Assembly (NCBI GenBank): GCA_009103225.1
Contig: RHPI01002823.1
Span: 136,989-200,988, forward strand
Direction of reading: 5' to 3'
From: Chlorokybus atmophyticus
Taxonomy: Eukaryota > Streptophyta > Chlorokybophyceae > Chlorokybales > Chlorokybaceae
DNA length: 64,000 nt
Notes under the pieces: model-generated
What the model was told of the DNA's origin: nothing
The model's input: only the letters and a program-made list of their open reading frames with translations
Databases searched by the model: none
Translations under genes and position numbers: made by a program
Shown here: one piece after another, positions 35,088 through 53,352 of the stretch
How positions within the stretch are numbered: the stretch's first letter is position 1
Layout: each line of letters begins with the position of its first letter

Positions 35088-37189
35088 GGCAACTCGGCAG
35101 CTGTGTGCTGAGCACACACCTCTGTACAGGCTCGTTGTCCTTGTGACGCTCATGTTCGTTGCTGGGCTGTGTGATAAGCTGTACATTACAATATTTCAGT
35201 TGTTTTTTGGTCATGGATTGCTTTGCTTTCAGTTTCTGCCTGCAAATTGGCGTGATCATTGAACAACACTTCTAGAGTTTTCATTGTGTTCTGACAAGGC
35301 CAGTTGCATTTATCTATAAGCTGTGCCACGCACTTAATCACGCGGATGCACTTTCACCCACTCAAACCAAGCCAGCAAGCAGGCATTGCATTGGTGTGCA
35401 AAGACACCAGTGCAGACGCGATAAGTGTATTACTCAACAAAGCATGTCTTGAGCGTGAAGTGTCGCGGTGTATAAGGTGTTGAGAGCCACGACAATCTCA
35501 ATTCGGTGATGCTGTAGCTTCACGACTTCAGACTTGTGTAGTATGTGATATTGCAATCATCCATAATTAACGAAACAACATTGTCCACAGTTTGTCCCCC
35601 CTGCTCGTGCGACACGCCTTGAAAAGCAAACATGGTGAACACATCTTTTTATATGGTATTTGAGCAATTGCATGTGAGGTCTCCGCTAATAAACACGGCC
35701 GGTACCTTTGGAGGTGTACTTCATGTACAACCGACTTGCTGAAGTATCATTGACTGCCCGTCTTTTAGCAAACCCGTGCACGAAGTACTGTTTGTATAGA
35801 AAACCTTTGCCCTGCCTGTCGCGATATGACAGACGAGAAAAGGGCCTTCTATGCAACCGCGATGCACATGTTTGGTTAAATCAACATTCAGTCTAGTCTT
35901 CAACACTAGTGCCGTTTGTACCATAATTGCTAAATGCGTACAAGCGTGGGGGAAGGCTGTGTGTCTCGTAGGTAGTTGCAGCACAATGTAATTCCTGTGT
36001 GGATTGCCATCATTTGCTCCTTTCACCTGCTGAAACACATTGATTGCTACTTTCAGTGGCAAGCGGAGAAGAAGTGGACGGCAATGCACACATGTCATGA
36101 AATTGTGCAATTGCGAATATATATAAAGCCCGGCTTGCGAAAGTTCCCGCAACATTGCCATGCACGCACTTCGCAAGCTGTGTGCTGTTTCACGAGAGGC
36201 AAGATTGAACAAGGCTTGGCAATGGCATTCAGCAATTAAGTCATATATGAGGTATGCTCTGACAGCAGAAGCAGCAGTGCATTGTGCACAACATTTCAAT
36301 ATGTTGAGAGGAGCTTTGATTTGCTTGTTGGCCAGTAACTACATATGCATATGGTATAGCAGTCGGGGCCATTAGCACAAGTAGCACACAAGACCAACCA
36401 TCATTAACCATAGAGCCAACAGCCAGCTTACAACCACACAGCAAGCTAGCACAGCTACGGGGGGCTGGTCTATGTGCACCTATGTGCGTGCAATGGCAAC
36501 AGCAACCGAGGGTGGATGGTCACAGCACAGCAGCTGGCAGCTACCTGCACAGCACGGGAGAGCATGATAATCGCACAGCTCGTTCTTCTCATTGCTTCTC
36601 TTGTGAGCCTACAACTGTCAATATGTTCATGCTTAACCCTTCTAATAACCACTTTAACCCCTCCAACTCCTTGTCGTTATCGATTGAGCGCCTACATTTA
36701 CACCTTAATCGTTTCAAGGCAAGCATGCATTGCGGCTTGTTACTTTGTTACCCAGCCTCTATTGATACAAGAGGTTGAGTGAACACAGTGTCACTAAGAG
36801 AGGTGAAGACAGTGTTGGCGCGCCTCTCATAGATGTTCATGTACAGTACGCACACTGGTTGGTTGCAACCGCACAAACGCCATCCTGCATGCTTATCCAA
36901 TTTGAGAGTTGTGATGCAATGCGAAGGTTATTATGCATTGCATTGGAAGCCGCCCCAATTACAAGCTGATAACACAAAGGTTATGAAGACTAGCAGCCAT
37001 GAAACAATAAGCGCGCAAATACCAAGATTGTGCTGTACACACATAGCGTGGCACAACAGCAGGTGTATACTATGAAGATACATAACCAACATGCAGTCTA
37101 CACATCAAACCTTGCCTTTGCCGGGGGACAACTCGCACCAATCTTCCAATCTACAGCAACATTCACCAAAAAAAAACAAACCTACCCAT
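35088..37189. other. Convergent intergenic stretch
   Basis: About 2.1 kb between two gene 3' ends. A minus-strand open frame of about 190 codons at 35721-36299 shows no recognisable domain and no splice support, so I treat it as chance. No repeat or RNA gene was seen. Confidence 0.5.
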
Positions 37190-40100
37190 CTACAGCGCGG
37201 AGGCAATCTGCAACCAAAGCCACTTGACAGAGTAGTAAACCATGGTCAGAAGGGTGATAAACGCAAGGGTTTGCCACTCCGCCAGTGGGCGCAGGTTGAC
37301 TCGCACATGGTGCTTGTTGAGCCAGCGCATCAACGCCGTGTGCACGACGCACGCCGCCCGCACAACCACATTGCCAACACGCTGGCACCTCTGCTCGTCT
37401 ACGGGCCGACCGAGCCCGATGATGTCGTTGATCCACACCGATATGGGCACCAGTATCCGGACAAGCCACGCTATCTCGTTTGTCTCTATTGGCCTCAGCA
37501 ACCAATCGCCTTTGTACCTGACATCCTGTGATGAAGAAATTCCAACGTATGCACACATCAGTCATTACTTTCTTGGAGACACACACAGGTACCAATGCAT
37601 TGGTACATGTTGAGGCAGTAACATGAACACAAACCTGCCATGAGTGCCTCTGCAAGCCCATCACTGACTGAGAAGAAGGCGAAGCAACTTCTGCTCCAGA
37701 CGCAGACGCCGCGGGCGGCTTCACATAAGTCTGCTCAGGCCGAAGCTTTTCCAACTACACACACACAACCACAATTCATCCCCTTATTTCATTTCAAGCA
37801 GAATGAGAAAGAAAAACCCATCCATCTTTTTGTATATGCTTGCCTGGAAGAGAGACTCTGCCATTTGCATGACAGACTTCAGCAGCTTGTCCGACACGGC
37901 CACGTTGCCTTGTCGGGACTCCTGTTCGAGTCTTAAGAGGAGAACGCTGAGCAGTCTCGGCACCGAATCCAGCGCTTGGGTTGTATAAGTTCTAAGTCGC
38001 GGGGTCGCGGGTACCGGCGATAGCATGCCTGTGGGTGTGTGGGGAGATGATACCGCACTCGTGCCGGCGGCTGAGGCGATGAGCGCGTCCATGTGTGTCT
38101 GGCCAAGCTCCCATTCCTGATGTGAGCAGCATCAAAGCATGAGGGCAACGGAAATACTCTGCCCAATGGAAGTGGCAAGCATATGTTGGATAGTGCGCGG
38201 GCATGGGCGCGTGTTGGCGTTTGGCTGCACGTGCAAGCACATGTGCGTGCGCGTGTCTATGTGCGTGTGCCAGTGCATATGCGTGTGTGCGCGTGTGCGC
38301 ATGTGTCCCGGCTTGCGTGCTTGCGTGTGCGAGTGTGCTCATACCATCAACTGCGTGTAGATGAGCCGCACAGCGTCCCGATAGCGCGTTGCTGGCGGTG
38401 GGTTGGACGGCGTCGGGCAAGCGTTGTAGACGCTTTCCACATCTTCCAGCAGCTGAAGCAACTGCTGATTCTCTTGAAACAGCTTGAAAACCTACCAACA
38501 CCCAAGACCCAATCCAAATCTTACATCAGTCAACCCAACATACATTGACACAACTGTCTCTAACACACTCACCTCAGCCAACGCTGCGAGGGTCGACTCA
38601 GTGCTGTACAGCACACGCTTACAGCAAAGCTCCACAAACTTCCTCAACAACTCCGTGTACGAAAGGTAGTTGGCCAGGACATAGCCTTGCCAAGCTGCGC
38701 TGAACTTTTGCACGGATGACGATTGTGCCTGTTGTTGCTGCTGCTGCTGCTGTTGTTGTTTTTGGGAGGAAGAGGTAGTGTTGGGGACCAGATGCGCGCG
38801 CTCCCCGAGGACGTGTGCAAAGTGCTTCAGCTGGCTGCCTGCTGCCGACAGCACAGGTGCCGGATAACTGCTGCTCCCTGAAAGAAGCACAGAACCACTC
38901 AAACGTAACCTCACCAAACTGTGACAATTCTCTCCTAGCTGTGACAACGTGGCAAACACACAATATACCAAGGGCGTATTTAACTTGTGCAATGACATGA
39001 TGCACAGTGGAGAATGGTAAGCCTAAGGGTGTAATTGTAGGTAAATCAATCGCTATTGTATGGTAAGTTAACACAAACAATGGCAGCACAATGCAACATG
39101 ACGAGAGCATGACTTGTTCTTGGTGACATTCCCAAAACCATCATGGGTGGACACAACATGTGCCTGTTTACGTGTTGGTTGTTGGTCGCTGTCGCTTGTG
39201 GACGTGGCATTCCACGGCTGCAAGTACATCAGCCACAGCTTCACCACCTGCGATGCGTGCGACGCGTCGGCGGGCCACATTGCGAACGTGCGGTGGAAGA
39301 ATCGGTACGCCGGCTGCTGCACGGCCGCATTGGGCCACGGGAGCGACATGTTGGGCGTGGAGCGGCCGTGTGGGGTTTTGAACACGCACGAGCGGTGCGA
39401 TGGAGATTGTTGGCCTGATGAGGAGGCGGAAGAAGCGGCGGAGGATAGAGAGGGGTTGCTGTTAATATACTGTGTGAGAACTGTTGAAGCCTCCAACAGC
39501 TGACTCCCAGGCACCTACATAGAAGAACAAGTATGAGGTAAAGTGAAAGAGATCCAGCGAAAACTCATTGCAAGTTGATAAAACTCACATGCGTACAGTG
39601 CGTGCGCACGTGCACACGCCCGCACGCGTGTGCGTGTGTACAACCTGATTGTTTATATGTTGATTGACACAGTCGTAGACAACCAATGAATACGCCAAGT
39701 AAGTCCGACCTGATAACTGTAAAGGGAGGCATAATCAATCAATGCGCTGGCGTCATCCAAGCATGCCGGCGGGAAGGGCGGCTCGTCCCACTTCAACCAA
39801 TAGTCGATGAGTGCATACAACACCACCTATGAGGAGGGTGAGCACACCCACAGTTTCATAACAGCAGCATCAGACGACAATCTTAGAATACTGTTGACTC
39901 ACTTCACCGTGCGTGCTGGTACTACTTGATGATGATGATGAGTTACTCCGATCAAAGGTAGCAGCGGGAGAGGCTACTTGCGGGGAGGGAGTCGAGGTGT
40001 TGGTGCGTTGGTCGTGCGGGAGAAAATGCCTCAGGTAGCTCTGCAGCAGGGCCTTGTAGGGAGAGGAAGGTTGGGACTTGCTGCTCGTGTTGGGGTCGAC

Positions 40101-41792
40101 CCCACCAGCGTGCAGGCTCGTCCGCGCCAGCTGGCCCAAATATCGCGATGTGCTTTGGAGGCTGCCCACACCTGAGCGGGATGCAATATTTGGTGGTCGT
40201 AGACAAAGTGTGGGATTCAATCATATACATTGACTCTGTGTACAGCTGGAACTGAGGACCGCAACACAGATGCTGTGTGCTGCCTGCTGCCATACGCGCA
40301 ACAGCACACTCAAAAATATACGCGTGCCTTGTAACAATCATGTACACATCAGTTACGACAGCACTAACAGCAACAACACACACACGCGTGCGCGAGAAGA
40401 GAGACAAGGGCAATATACAACACGCACATACATGTGTATGCGCGCACATCAATATATCTGCACACATACGATTGCGCATACACACACATCACAATCATAG
40501 TTTCAAGATGTTGAAGTTACCTAAACCAGAGGAACCGCTGGCAAGCTGGTTACTACTGCTGCGCAGCGTCTGGCTACCCGCACTTGCGCTCCTGGCGCGA
40601 CGAGCGTAGTAGGCAAACCAAAACATGTAATACTCAAATACGCCCACATGGACTTGACACCGTCCGCCATTCGTCTTGACCACTCTGTCGCGCAGGTGCG
40701 GCTGCTGAGACAAAAGCTGGGCGCCTTGCTCAGTGCTGAGCAAAAGCTGCAGCAACACCACATGCCAAACGTTACTGCGCATACAACAAAGCTCATGTTG
40801 GTGCACTTGTAACAGTAAGCACGGTTGCGATCAACACCCACAGCATGCCTTCTGGTAAACTACATGCACAAACATGCACGAAAGCACTCGCGTACCCCAG
40901 CATGCACGAAAGCACGCACGCGGATACACGCGCGCACACTCACTCTGCAATATGTTTGCACTAATGCACATACCCACACAGCAGCACCAGACTCAGTGAC
41001 AAGCACAATTTGTCATGCCTCACTTGGACATATGGTGGTAGGTGCTCGTGCGGGAATACAAACTTCACGAGGGCCTCTCGGTCAGCTTCAAGGAGTGATC
41101 GAAATAGTATAGACCGGGGAGACAACAAACTTGTCACCGCGCGCGCATCAGCCTCGCGCCCGGGCTGGGCGCATATGTAAAGCCATCCGCCCACCGCAGA
41201 AGAAGAGTTGTCGAAGCCGAAGAGTTTGGATAGGAGCAATGGGAATGAGCGCTCGAAGAATGGCCGTATGTGCTCTTTGCTGGGAAAGCAGTTGGTTTGG
41301 CGTTGAGTGCCACCTCATCGTGTAAGCATGCAAACAAATGGGAGCTAATGATGTCTTTCGTTGTCAAAGCTTACATCATAACTGACCTGCCGGCATCCAC
41401 AGCTGCACGCATAAAGCAACCAAATGTACACATAGTTATGCAAGCGTGTGCACACGTACAAAAGCACGCATATCTGTGCAGAAGTGTGCACACGGTCACG
41501 TGCGTGCATGCGTGCATGCACACGTACATAAAGGCTCCCGTACATGCCTACATGCACACAGGTATGTACATGCAAGCACGTGTGCGTTCCTGCATGTGCA
41601 CAAGAATGCGCATGTGTCGGCATTTGCATGCGCACGCGAACATGGCCGCTTACGTGGCACGTACACACACATACACACACACCTTTCAGAGAGGCAATTT
41701 TCGACAGCTGCGCAGGCAATGGCGATCTGCGGCGACTTCCTCAGCAGGTCGTTCAGCTCCAGCACGCTACGTGGCGCGTTAACCGCGTGCAT
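37190..41792 (-). CDS. SMPD4: SMPD4-type neutral sphingomyelinase homologue (nSMase3 family)
   Basis: The animal SMPD4 protein is an ER/nuclear-envelope membrane protein implicated in sphingomyelin hydrolysis. ATG at 41792 (SVLELNDLLRKSPQIAIACA). Next exons: SKEHIRPFFERSFPLLLSKL to HEHLPPYVQ (about 41280-41030), then GGRCQVHVGVFEYYMFWFAY (about 40750-40520), matching the FEYY block of the family. VQQPAYRFFHRTFAMWPADA with LWLMYLQPWNATS (about 39430-39160) matches the family's WP/YLQPW block. Further exons: a Gln-run exon ending LLRKFVELCCKRVLYSTEST (about 38890-38570), LFQENQQLLQLLEDVES (38480-38345) and RLLSVLLLRLEQESRQGNVA (38120-37850). The last exon (RPIETNEIAWLVRILVPIS, to 37190) includes a hydrophobic segment near the C-terminus, where the family has its membrane anchor. 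Stop TAG. Catalytic residues are not established for this family. Confidence 0.85.
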
Positions 41793-42672
41793 GGCGCCAA
41801 CAAGTGCAAGCTGTCGCTTTCATCAACAGTATACGCCAAGCAGCAGCAGCAGTGGCAACAGTAGTGCTAGTAGAAAACGTCAACAGCAGCTGATAGCAAC
41901 AGTAGGTGCTGCTTGCAGCTAGAGAAGCACTGGGAAACAGCTGGCACCAGGAAGTAGCAACAGTAGAACACAAGCATGAAGTTGCCTGCAAAGTATAACA
42001 GCAGAATCAAGCGAAGCAAAGCAGTCCAAAGCGAAGCAGAAAATAGTGAAGCAAAGCTGTTAAGCACGTGTAAAGAAGAAGCACATTGTTGCCTTTGAAT
42101 GCCTACAGCTGTGTCCAGCTGATGTCTAGCTGATGTTTCATAGCAACCAGCAGAGAGTGACGCGCATATTCTCGAGAGTTGGTTACAACACAAGGCTTGG
42201 GTCAAGTAAGTAAAGCTAACTGGTTGTGCGTTTTGTAAAAAATCCAACCACAGGCAGAGTGCACAGCATGCGTGTCTCCGGGCACTAGCTTGTTTGGGGT
42301 GCAATGATGGGTAAGCTGCTTGGCGAAGCTACCTTGTGCTTTTGATATAGTTACAGCCTGTAAATACGTACTTCTTCGCCTCCTGCTCCTCCTTTTGCTC
42401 GTCCTCCTCCGCCGCCGCCGTCTTCGGCGTTCTGGCCAGGCCTGAGCTGGACTAGTGTGCGGGAAGCTCAACCTAAACCTTGCAGGCTAAACCCAGTTGC
42501 CCAGTTACCCGAACCAACAATCAAACTGCAATAGCCCTGATATCGTCACCAGCTTATCGGATATACTTCTTGCTGCCTACATGGCTGTGTTACAAGCTTT
42601 AGAATCGAAGATACAAACAGCAGCTAGGTTAGTCACAAACAGAAGCGTTTAGTTTGCCCGCAGGCGTTCGCC
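41793..42672. promoter_or_regulatory. Divergent intergenic region of SMPD4 homologue and methionyl-tRNA synthetase
   Basis: No gene was confirmed. AAGCNAAGC-like words recur at about 42010-42065. A purine-rich minus-strand stretch at 42375-42470 ends at a GTACGT donor and could be an upstream untranslated or coding exon of the SMPD4 homologue. The region should hold both promoters. Confidence 0.35.
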
Positions 42673-47463
<4,791 letters not shown>

Positions 47464-48449
47464 CATAGGTCAATGCCATACTGCTTTTCTGTGAACTTAT
47501 AGAGCAAGGCCCCAACTGCATAGGCAGAGACCATAGTACATCACCCACGTGCAGACTCACATAGATGCACGCACAAGGAGGTGCATCTGCGATACATACA
47601 GGCTTGCCACGCTGTCTTAGGCAGGTGAGCAAGCAATGCTGAGGGTGTAGCGTCAGCAGTGATGCGTGCATGCGGTGCAAAGTTGACCAACATTGTAGCT
47701 GTGCCGGCTGCCTTACTGCTGTGTGTGCATCTGTGGCGCTAATGCAAGATGGCCATGTGCCTGCAGATATCAAAGCACAAGACATTATCTTGTGCTTTGC
47801 AAGATGGCCATGTGCCTACTTCAAGTGAAATAGCATGCACATTGCCGCTCTTGCAGTAGTGCGGACACGTCAACACGTTGGTATACCCACATGAGGTTGG
47901 TAGTTGGATTCAGGTGGTCTGGTGCATATAAGAAACCATACTTGGAGTGAAGTAACACGCACATTGCCGCTCTTGCAGTAGTACGGTCAAGTTGCTACAT
48001 TGGTATACCCACATAAGGTTGCTAGTTGCATTCAGGTGGTCTGGTGTTGGACATTATCAACGCAGCAGCCCCTACATACTTTTCTCTAATATATATATAT
48101 ATATATATGGTGTGATAGTACACGCAAGATACATGCTGATCATAATCACGCTTTACGCAATGACTTGCTGCATGAGCGACAAATTGCAAAAACTGATGAT
48201 GGATACTCAACAGAATCTGGTACATGATGTAGAAACATGCCACAAGAGGCCACACAGTCCTTGTTACAGCTGCCACAACCCTCTACACATTTAGTAAATT
48301 TAATTGAAGACAATACAACAGTTCACTACTCGAAGAGGCCCACACCTCAATGTACAGCAATGCAACAATGACTAAGAAACCAAAACCAAACCGCTAACAA
48401 CCAACTGGCTGCAACAGGTACCGGGCTCAAACACAAGGTCCATCTACCA
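47464..48449. other. Convergent intergenic stretch
   Basis: No gene was seen. It contains an inverted repeat at 47771-47782/47788-47799 (12-base arms, 5-base loop), two copies of AAGATGGCCATGTGCCT around that hairpin, the tandem duplication 47824-48045, and an AT dinucleotide run at about 48090-48110. Confidence 0.6.
47824..48045. repeat. Tandem duplication of a ~100-bp unit
   Basis: Positions 47824-47923 and 47946-48045 align along their length, sharing CACATTGCCGCTCTTGCAGT, GGTATACCCACAT and TTCAGGTGGTCTGGTG with scattered differences. A 22-base spacer separates them. Confidence 0.85.
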
Positions 48450-51400
48450 TCACAAGAAATCTCTTGGGCCCTCAACATCACTAGAATCTATGCTATCAAA
48501 TGGCGCATGGGAATGCTGTACAAGCCAGAAATCATCGATAACTTTTCTGCGCGTCGACGACCACTGCACCCAATGAAGGTGGGTCCTGTTCACCACGTTC
48601 ACCTTGGAGAAGCTGTAATCTGAAGACTCACCACCTGAAGAACACATTGCTATGAGAGGTCACATAAACAGATGTCAATATACACTGACTGACTTGATGT
48701 ATAGACAAAGCTGAATTGAGAGTTTGGGACCCAAATGTGTTTATACTAATTGCACGAGTTCAATTTGAATGACTTAGGCTAAGGGAGCATACTTGTTGGA
48801 TGGACTGATCAATCAATGTGGTCAAAAGAGAGTGTGTGTATCTACACTTGCCTGATGGGTTGTAGCCCGACTCGAATGCACACCACGGCGCCTCAGACGA
48901 GCACCTCCCGCTCGGCGGCGGTTTGGTCCCGATCTTCATCTCGCGGTTGCCGGCGGCTCCCGTGGTGATGTGCACCGTCGACCGCGGGCTCGCATACATG
49001 TCGAACTGGATGTTGGACGACCCGCCCGGATGGCCGATGACCTTCTTGTCGTACACGGGGTAGAAGCGCTCGTACCAATGCTTGTGACCAAAAATGGCCA
49101 TGTCAACACCTGTTTGCATAAGTCCACACGTGCGCTAACTTGAACCATAAACAACACTCGAATGGCATGCATGAACTTATGTGTTTCAGACGCAAGCTGG
49201 TTATGTGTAATGCCATGTGACACAACAACAACGAACCGTATTTGTGGAACAACTTTTCCATGGGGAAGGTAAGTTGTATGCTGCCAGTTTTGCCATCGCT
49301 CGGGCAGCCTTCCACGCCGGGCTGGCATGGCTCCTGCAGCGGGACGCCGAGCCGCGACATCTCGTGCTCATCGTCGCATTGCAGATTGTACGCGCACGAG
49401 GCGCAGTACATCGGCCTAATCATATACGTTTTACAAGGGAGGACATACTACACCAGTTGAGATAACCAGTTTAAGCACACATACCTGTGTCCCACAACAA
49501 TAATCCATGGCCTGCACAAGCGCAACGTAAACTGCTTGGTTAATCAGATGGTTGGGCTGTGCGCGTGCATGCATGGGTGTCTGTGCGCATGCGCCCATGC
49601 GCGTGTGTGCAAGCATGTGCATTTGTGCGCGTGTCCCATCACCACCAGCTATGATTTAGCACATTACCGTTCTTGTCGGTTGCGGTTGGCTGCTTGCAGG
49701 TCCGCTTCCATCCACTCGTACTGCCGCTTCATGTTGTGCTCGCTGAAGAGGTCCGGGAAAAAGAACACCTCGGTGTTGTACGAGACGAAGTGGACGGGGC
49801 CGATGTCCCATGAGTAGTACAGGTTGTCGTACGACTGGCGCTGCGGCATATTGAAGTACGCGCGGTAGTGTGAGAAGTTGTATGTGCGCTCGTGGTTGCC
49901 AGGGGACACCTGTATAACAGCCATGCATGCACGCGCACAACATCAGCGATGGGATTGAGCGACATGCATGGTATTGTGTTCAAGCTTGACCTTGCACATA
50001 TGGAAAATTCATGAGTGCACATGAAGGATCTGATGAGTCTGAGCATCTTTGACATGGCATGATGACAGCTGACAATGCAGAAGGTAATGCTGCACAAACA
50101 TTATCAGCGCTCACCCCTCGCCCCACCTTTCCCTCTAGTTACACCCCACGCTACCTCACGCATACTCTCTTGCGCACGACCAACGCTTGTGATGACAAAA
50201 GCTCACAATTGCGCGCAAACACCAGTGCTTACACAGGTCTTGCATGCGAGCCCTCTCATGCGCTTGTCAGATGCACCACAAGCATTTTCCCACACAGTCA
50301 TCGGATATTCCAATTGATATTCCATGTGTACATATAACAACATATCTGCACGCGGTGACGGATCAATGACACCCATAAACGAGGAGTATACCATGTATGG
50401 TACTCTTGCAGCAATGGGTTGAATGGATTCAACAAAGGCGTCCGCAACGCCTCCCTCCTGCTCGTACAGGTCGTAGCCAATGTCGCCCACGTGCAGCACG
50501 GCGTCGTACTCGCCCGTACCCGCCTCCTTGACAATGTCCCTCAGCGCCTGTGCATTGTCGAGCCCCATGTCGCCATATACCAGCAATTGAAGCCCGCCGT
50601 GTTCAGCAATGTCATCCGGCGACCTCATTGCCTGAAGGATGGTCGCTTGCATTGGCATCAAAAGCGACAGTGTTCAACACCAACAACAAGCACCAAGTCT
50701 CTATCTCTCACCCTGAAGGTGGAGTACTCACTCCAGCCTTCATCATCGCCAACCCGATAACTGTACTCTGCGCCACGGTCCAAACCGTCCAACACGGCCG
50801 TGTAAAGCCAGCGCTGTGTTTGTAATTCGCCGGCATCTGTGAAGCGCTTGACTGCGGCTGTTACTCTTGAAACTGGTGACTGTGACCCGAAGCCCAGCTT
50901 GCTTTTTGCGCCCTTCCGTCCCAGCAAAGTCAGTAGAAGTGCTGCTGCCATACGCATGCATACGCTGTTAGCTTCGCTGGCAAGCAAAGCAATGTGGAGT
51001 GCAACACTGTCTCACAACAGTACGTGCATGCGCGCGTGCGTGTACGTGTGTGAGTGCACATGCGTTGAAGCACGTGTATGCTTGCATGCATGTGCATGCA
51101 CGTGCGCAGACGCTCTCGTCTCTATGTGTTTGTGCGTGCACGTACATGCAACAGCATGGGCACGTGTGCTCGTGCGCATGCGCGTGCCCAACCTGAGGCT
51201 TGTGTTGAGGTGGGCTGGAACTCCACAATTGGGTGTTGCGTGGGCGCGAAAGTGAGCCATGAGACAACCATCTGGCTTGGGTTCTCGCCATATGCAATGT
51301 GGACGCCTCGCGGCGCAGTGGAGAAGTTATACACATCAATTGCTTTGTTGCTGCTGCTATTGGCATGCGCCAAACTGATGCCAGCAAGCAGATAGCCAAG

Positions 51401-51451
51401 CAGCAGCGGCCATGCCACACGTAGCGGCAACACCAGCCTTGGGGCTTCCAT
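48450..51451 (-). CDS. Purple acid phosphatase (metallophosphoesterase), secreted
   Basis: Dimetal acid phosphatase that frees phosphate from organic esters, usually secreted or vacuolar. ATG at 51451; signal peptide (RVAWPLLLGYLLAGISLAHA). The N-terminal beta domain reads VHIAYGENPSQMVVSWLTF, then LDRGAEYSYRVGDDEGWSEY. Metal ligands appear in order: LLVYGDMGLD (GDxG) and VLHVGDIGYDLYE (GDxxY) in the exon at about 50640-50400, SPGNHERTYNFSHY (GNHE) in the exon at about 49909-49670, WIIVVGHR|PMYCA split by an intron at 49485, and AIFGHKHWYERFYP (GHxH) in the exon from 49108. The C-terminal exon (HLHWVQWSS, DDFWLVQ) ends with TGA at 48450. All five ligand blocks are intact. The exon 1/2 junction is less certain. 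It starts 190 bases from a divergent plus-strand exon. Confidence 0.93.
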
Positions 51452-51640
51452 CAATGATGGCAACCACACTCACTGCACACCAAAACACAAAGCAAAGCTG
51501 TCAATCGTGGCTGCGCCTACGCAAATTAAAGCGTAAAAGCAGCTGAAACCCAAAGGACAGATCCACTATTAGATTTCAGTGACCATATAAACGGAGCTAG
51601 CAACACTAAAGCTTCAACCATTCAACCGCTTTGCACCTGC
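51452..51640. promoter_or_regulatory. Short bidirectional promoter region
   Basis: Only 189 bases separate the phosphatase start codon (minus strand) from the ATG at 51641 (plus strand). The interval is AT-richer than both flanks. No defined motif was identified. Confidence 0.4.
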
Positions 51641-51985
51641 ATGGCAGCTTCACTTCGCAGCATCATCGCCTCTCCACCTTGCACAAGCGGATCCCCGCAG
51701 CCAAACCCTCTGTTCAGTCACAGCAGACTGCTGCCTCACAATGATGCCAGCACACAGCTGGCCTGGCGCCCCACCTCGACCACAACGCCTAGCTGCTGCC
51801 TCAGCTGCTGGCTCAGATCTGACTACCGTCCGACACACTTGTGCGTAAGCTATATTCACCGTGTCCCCACTGACATTGTGGTACCACCACGCTTCTACTC
51901 CAGCTACTCCTCCTTCTCGCCCTTTTCCGCCGCCGCCGCCGCCGCCGCAGCAGCAGCCACTGCCGCAATAGACACGATTCAGCTG
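51641..51985 (+). CDS. Orphan 5' exon of an unidentified, possibly organelle-targeted protein
   Basis: ATG at 51641 opens 115 codons ending exactly at a strong donor (CAGCTG|GTAAGT). The N-terminus (MAASLRSIIASPPCTSGSPQ) is rich in Ser, Ala, Arg and Pro and poor in acids, as in transit peptides, and there is an 11-residue Ala run near the end. No matching downstream exon was found in the next 3.3 kb, which is repeat-rich and gapped. The downstream part may be lost, displaced or hidden in the gap. Confidence 0.4.
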
Positions 51986-53352
51986 GTAAGTTGATGATGA
52001 GTCATTGGAGATTATGGTGCCAGCCACTGCAATCGAGTGGTACAGTGTCATGGACCACTACTAGGGGGTAGTGGTGTAAAAGTGATTGATATTGTTCATA
52101 AAGGGGAAGACTGCTACGGCTAAAGCATACCTGGTATTGCCTTAGCAAGGTTGGTAACTTGTAGACCAGTGGTAAGGTCTGCCCTTGCTGTATAAACATA
52201 AATTTGCAAAGCACTGCGTACATGCCTCTATAGTATGATATTAAGCCAGACACTACGTAGCGTCATGCTTATCTGCTGCTGTGTGTGCGAGTGCGCGTGT
52301 GAGGTTGTGTTGCCTTGCGTGTTTGCAGCACATTTGCATCAGTACCACCAAAAAGCCTATACATTAGTACCACCGGAAAGCCTATACATTTGCACACCAC
52401 TGCAAGCATCCCCGCCCTCCGCCCCACCTAACCTACATGCGCTTCCTGCTGCTGCTACGCCCCAACTCTTGCCTGCCTACCTGCTTGCTGCCCTACCTCC
52501 GCCCCATCGCATATCACTAAGCTACTACACATAGATAGTGGCATGCCCCCTTATATTCTAATGAGCTCTGCCTGTTCATAATGACTGTGTGCATTTGTGC
52601 CACTTGCCTAAGAGGTAAATACATGTGATGCGTCCGCATGCTTGCACAGCAAGGTCCTCCTCTCATTTGAGCAAGAACGATTACTCTTTGCGATTATAGT
52701 GCAACTTCCCTTTAAGCACACTCGTTCTAAGCGCAACCTCGAGTTGAGCAGGTTTTAGGGGAACCATAGGTACACTAATGCACATTGGTTGCGTGCATCA
52801 GGTAAATCACTTTCCTTAGCACTATCACCTGTCAGCACACTCAATAAGTATCATTTGTGTTTACAACAACTTTCGCTGCCATAGCCTGGTGGTCACAACA
52901 ACGGTGTTATATATTACACATATACTTATGTATCTATGAACGTACATATACATATGTACACGTGTATATACGCCAGCGTCCCAACCGAGACCATACGAGA
53001 GAATACATGGCGCTTTACAACGACTGATTGCGCTACTCTAAGATTTAACAAAGTATTAAGAAGTTGAGCAAGCCTCTGAGAGGAGCGGAATATCGTAAAC
53101 ACTCGTGTATGTACGTACACGCATAAAGAAGTACGTATGTGAGTACGTGATATATATGAGCTACTTGCATGAGCATGCATGTGCAACCGTATGCATATAT
53201 GGTACGCACGTACTTATACATGTTACTATTATGAGTATAGTAGACTATACGTATCCATACACATGCGTGCGTGCGTGTGTGCGTGCGTGCGTGTGTTTGC
53301 CAATATGCTTCTGGTCTTGTACCGTATCTACCTCAACACAGTCCCCCCGTGT
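51986..53352. other. Gene-free, repeat-tinged stretch
   Basis: No exon was supported. A short duplicated phrase (AGTACCACC...AAAGCCTATACATT) lies at about 52340-52390. AT-rich sequence with ACGT and CGTAC words lies at 52910-53260. Confidence 0.45.

Noticed and set aside
35721..36299. 192-codon open frame on the minus strand
   Set aside because: No domain, no splice support, composition like the surrounding intergenic DNA.
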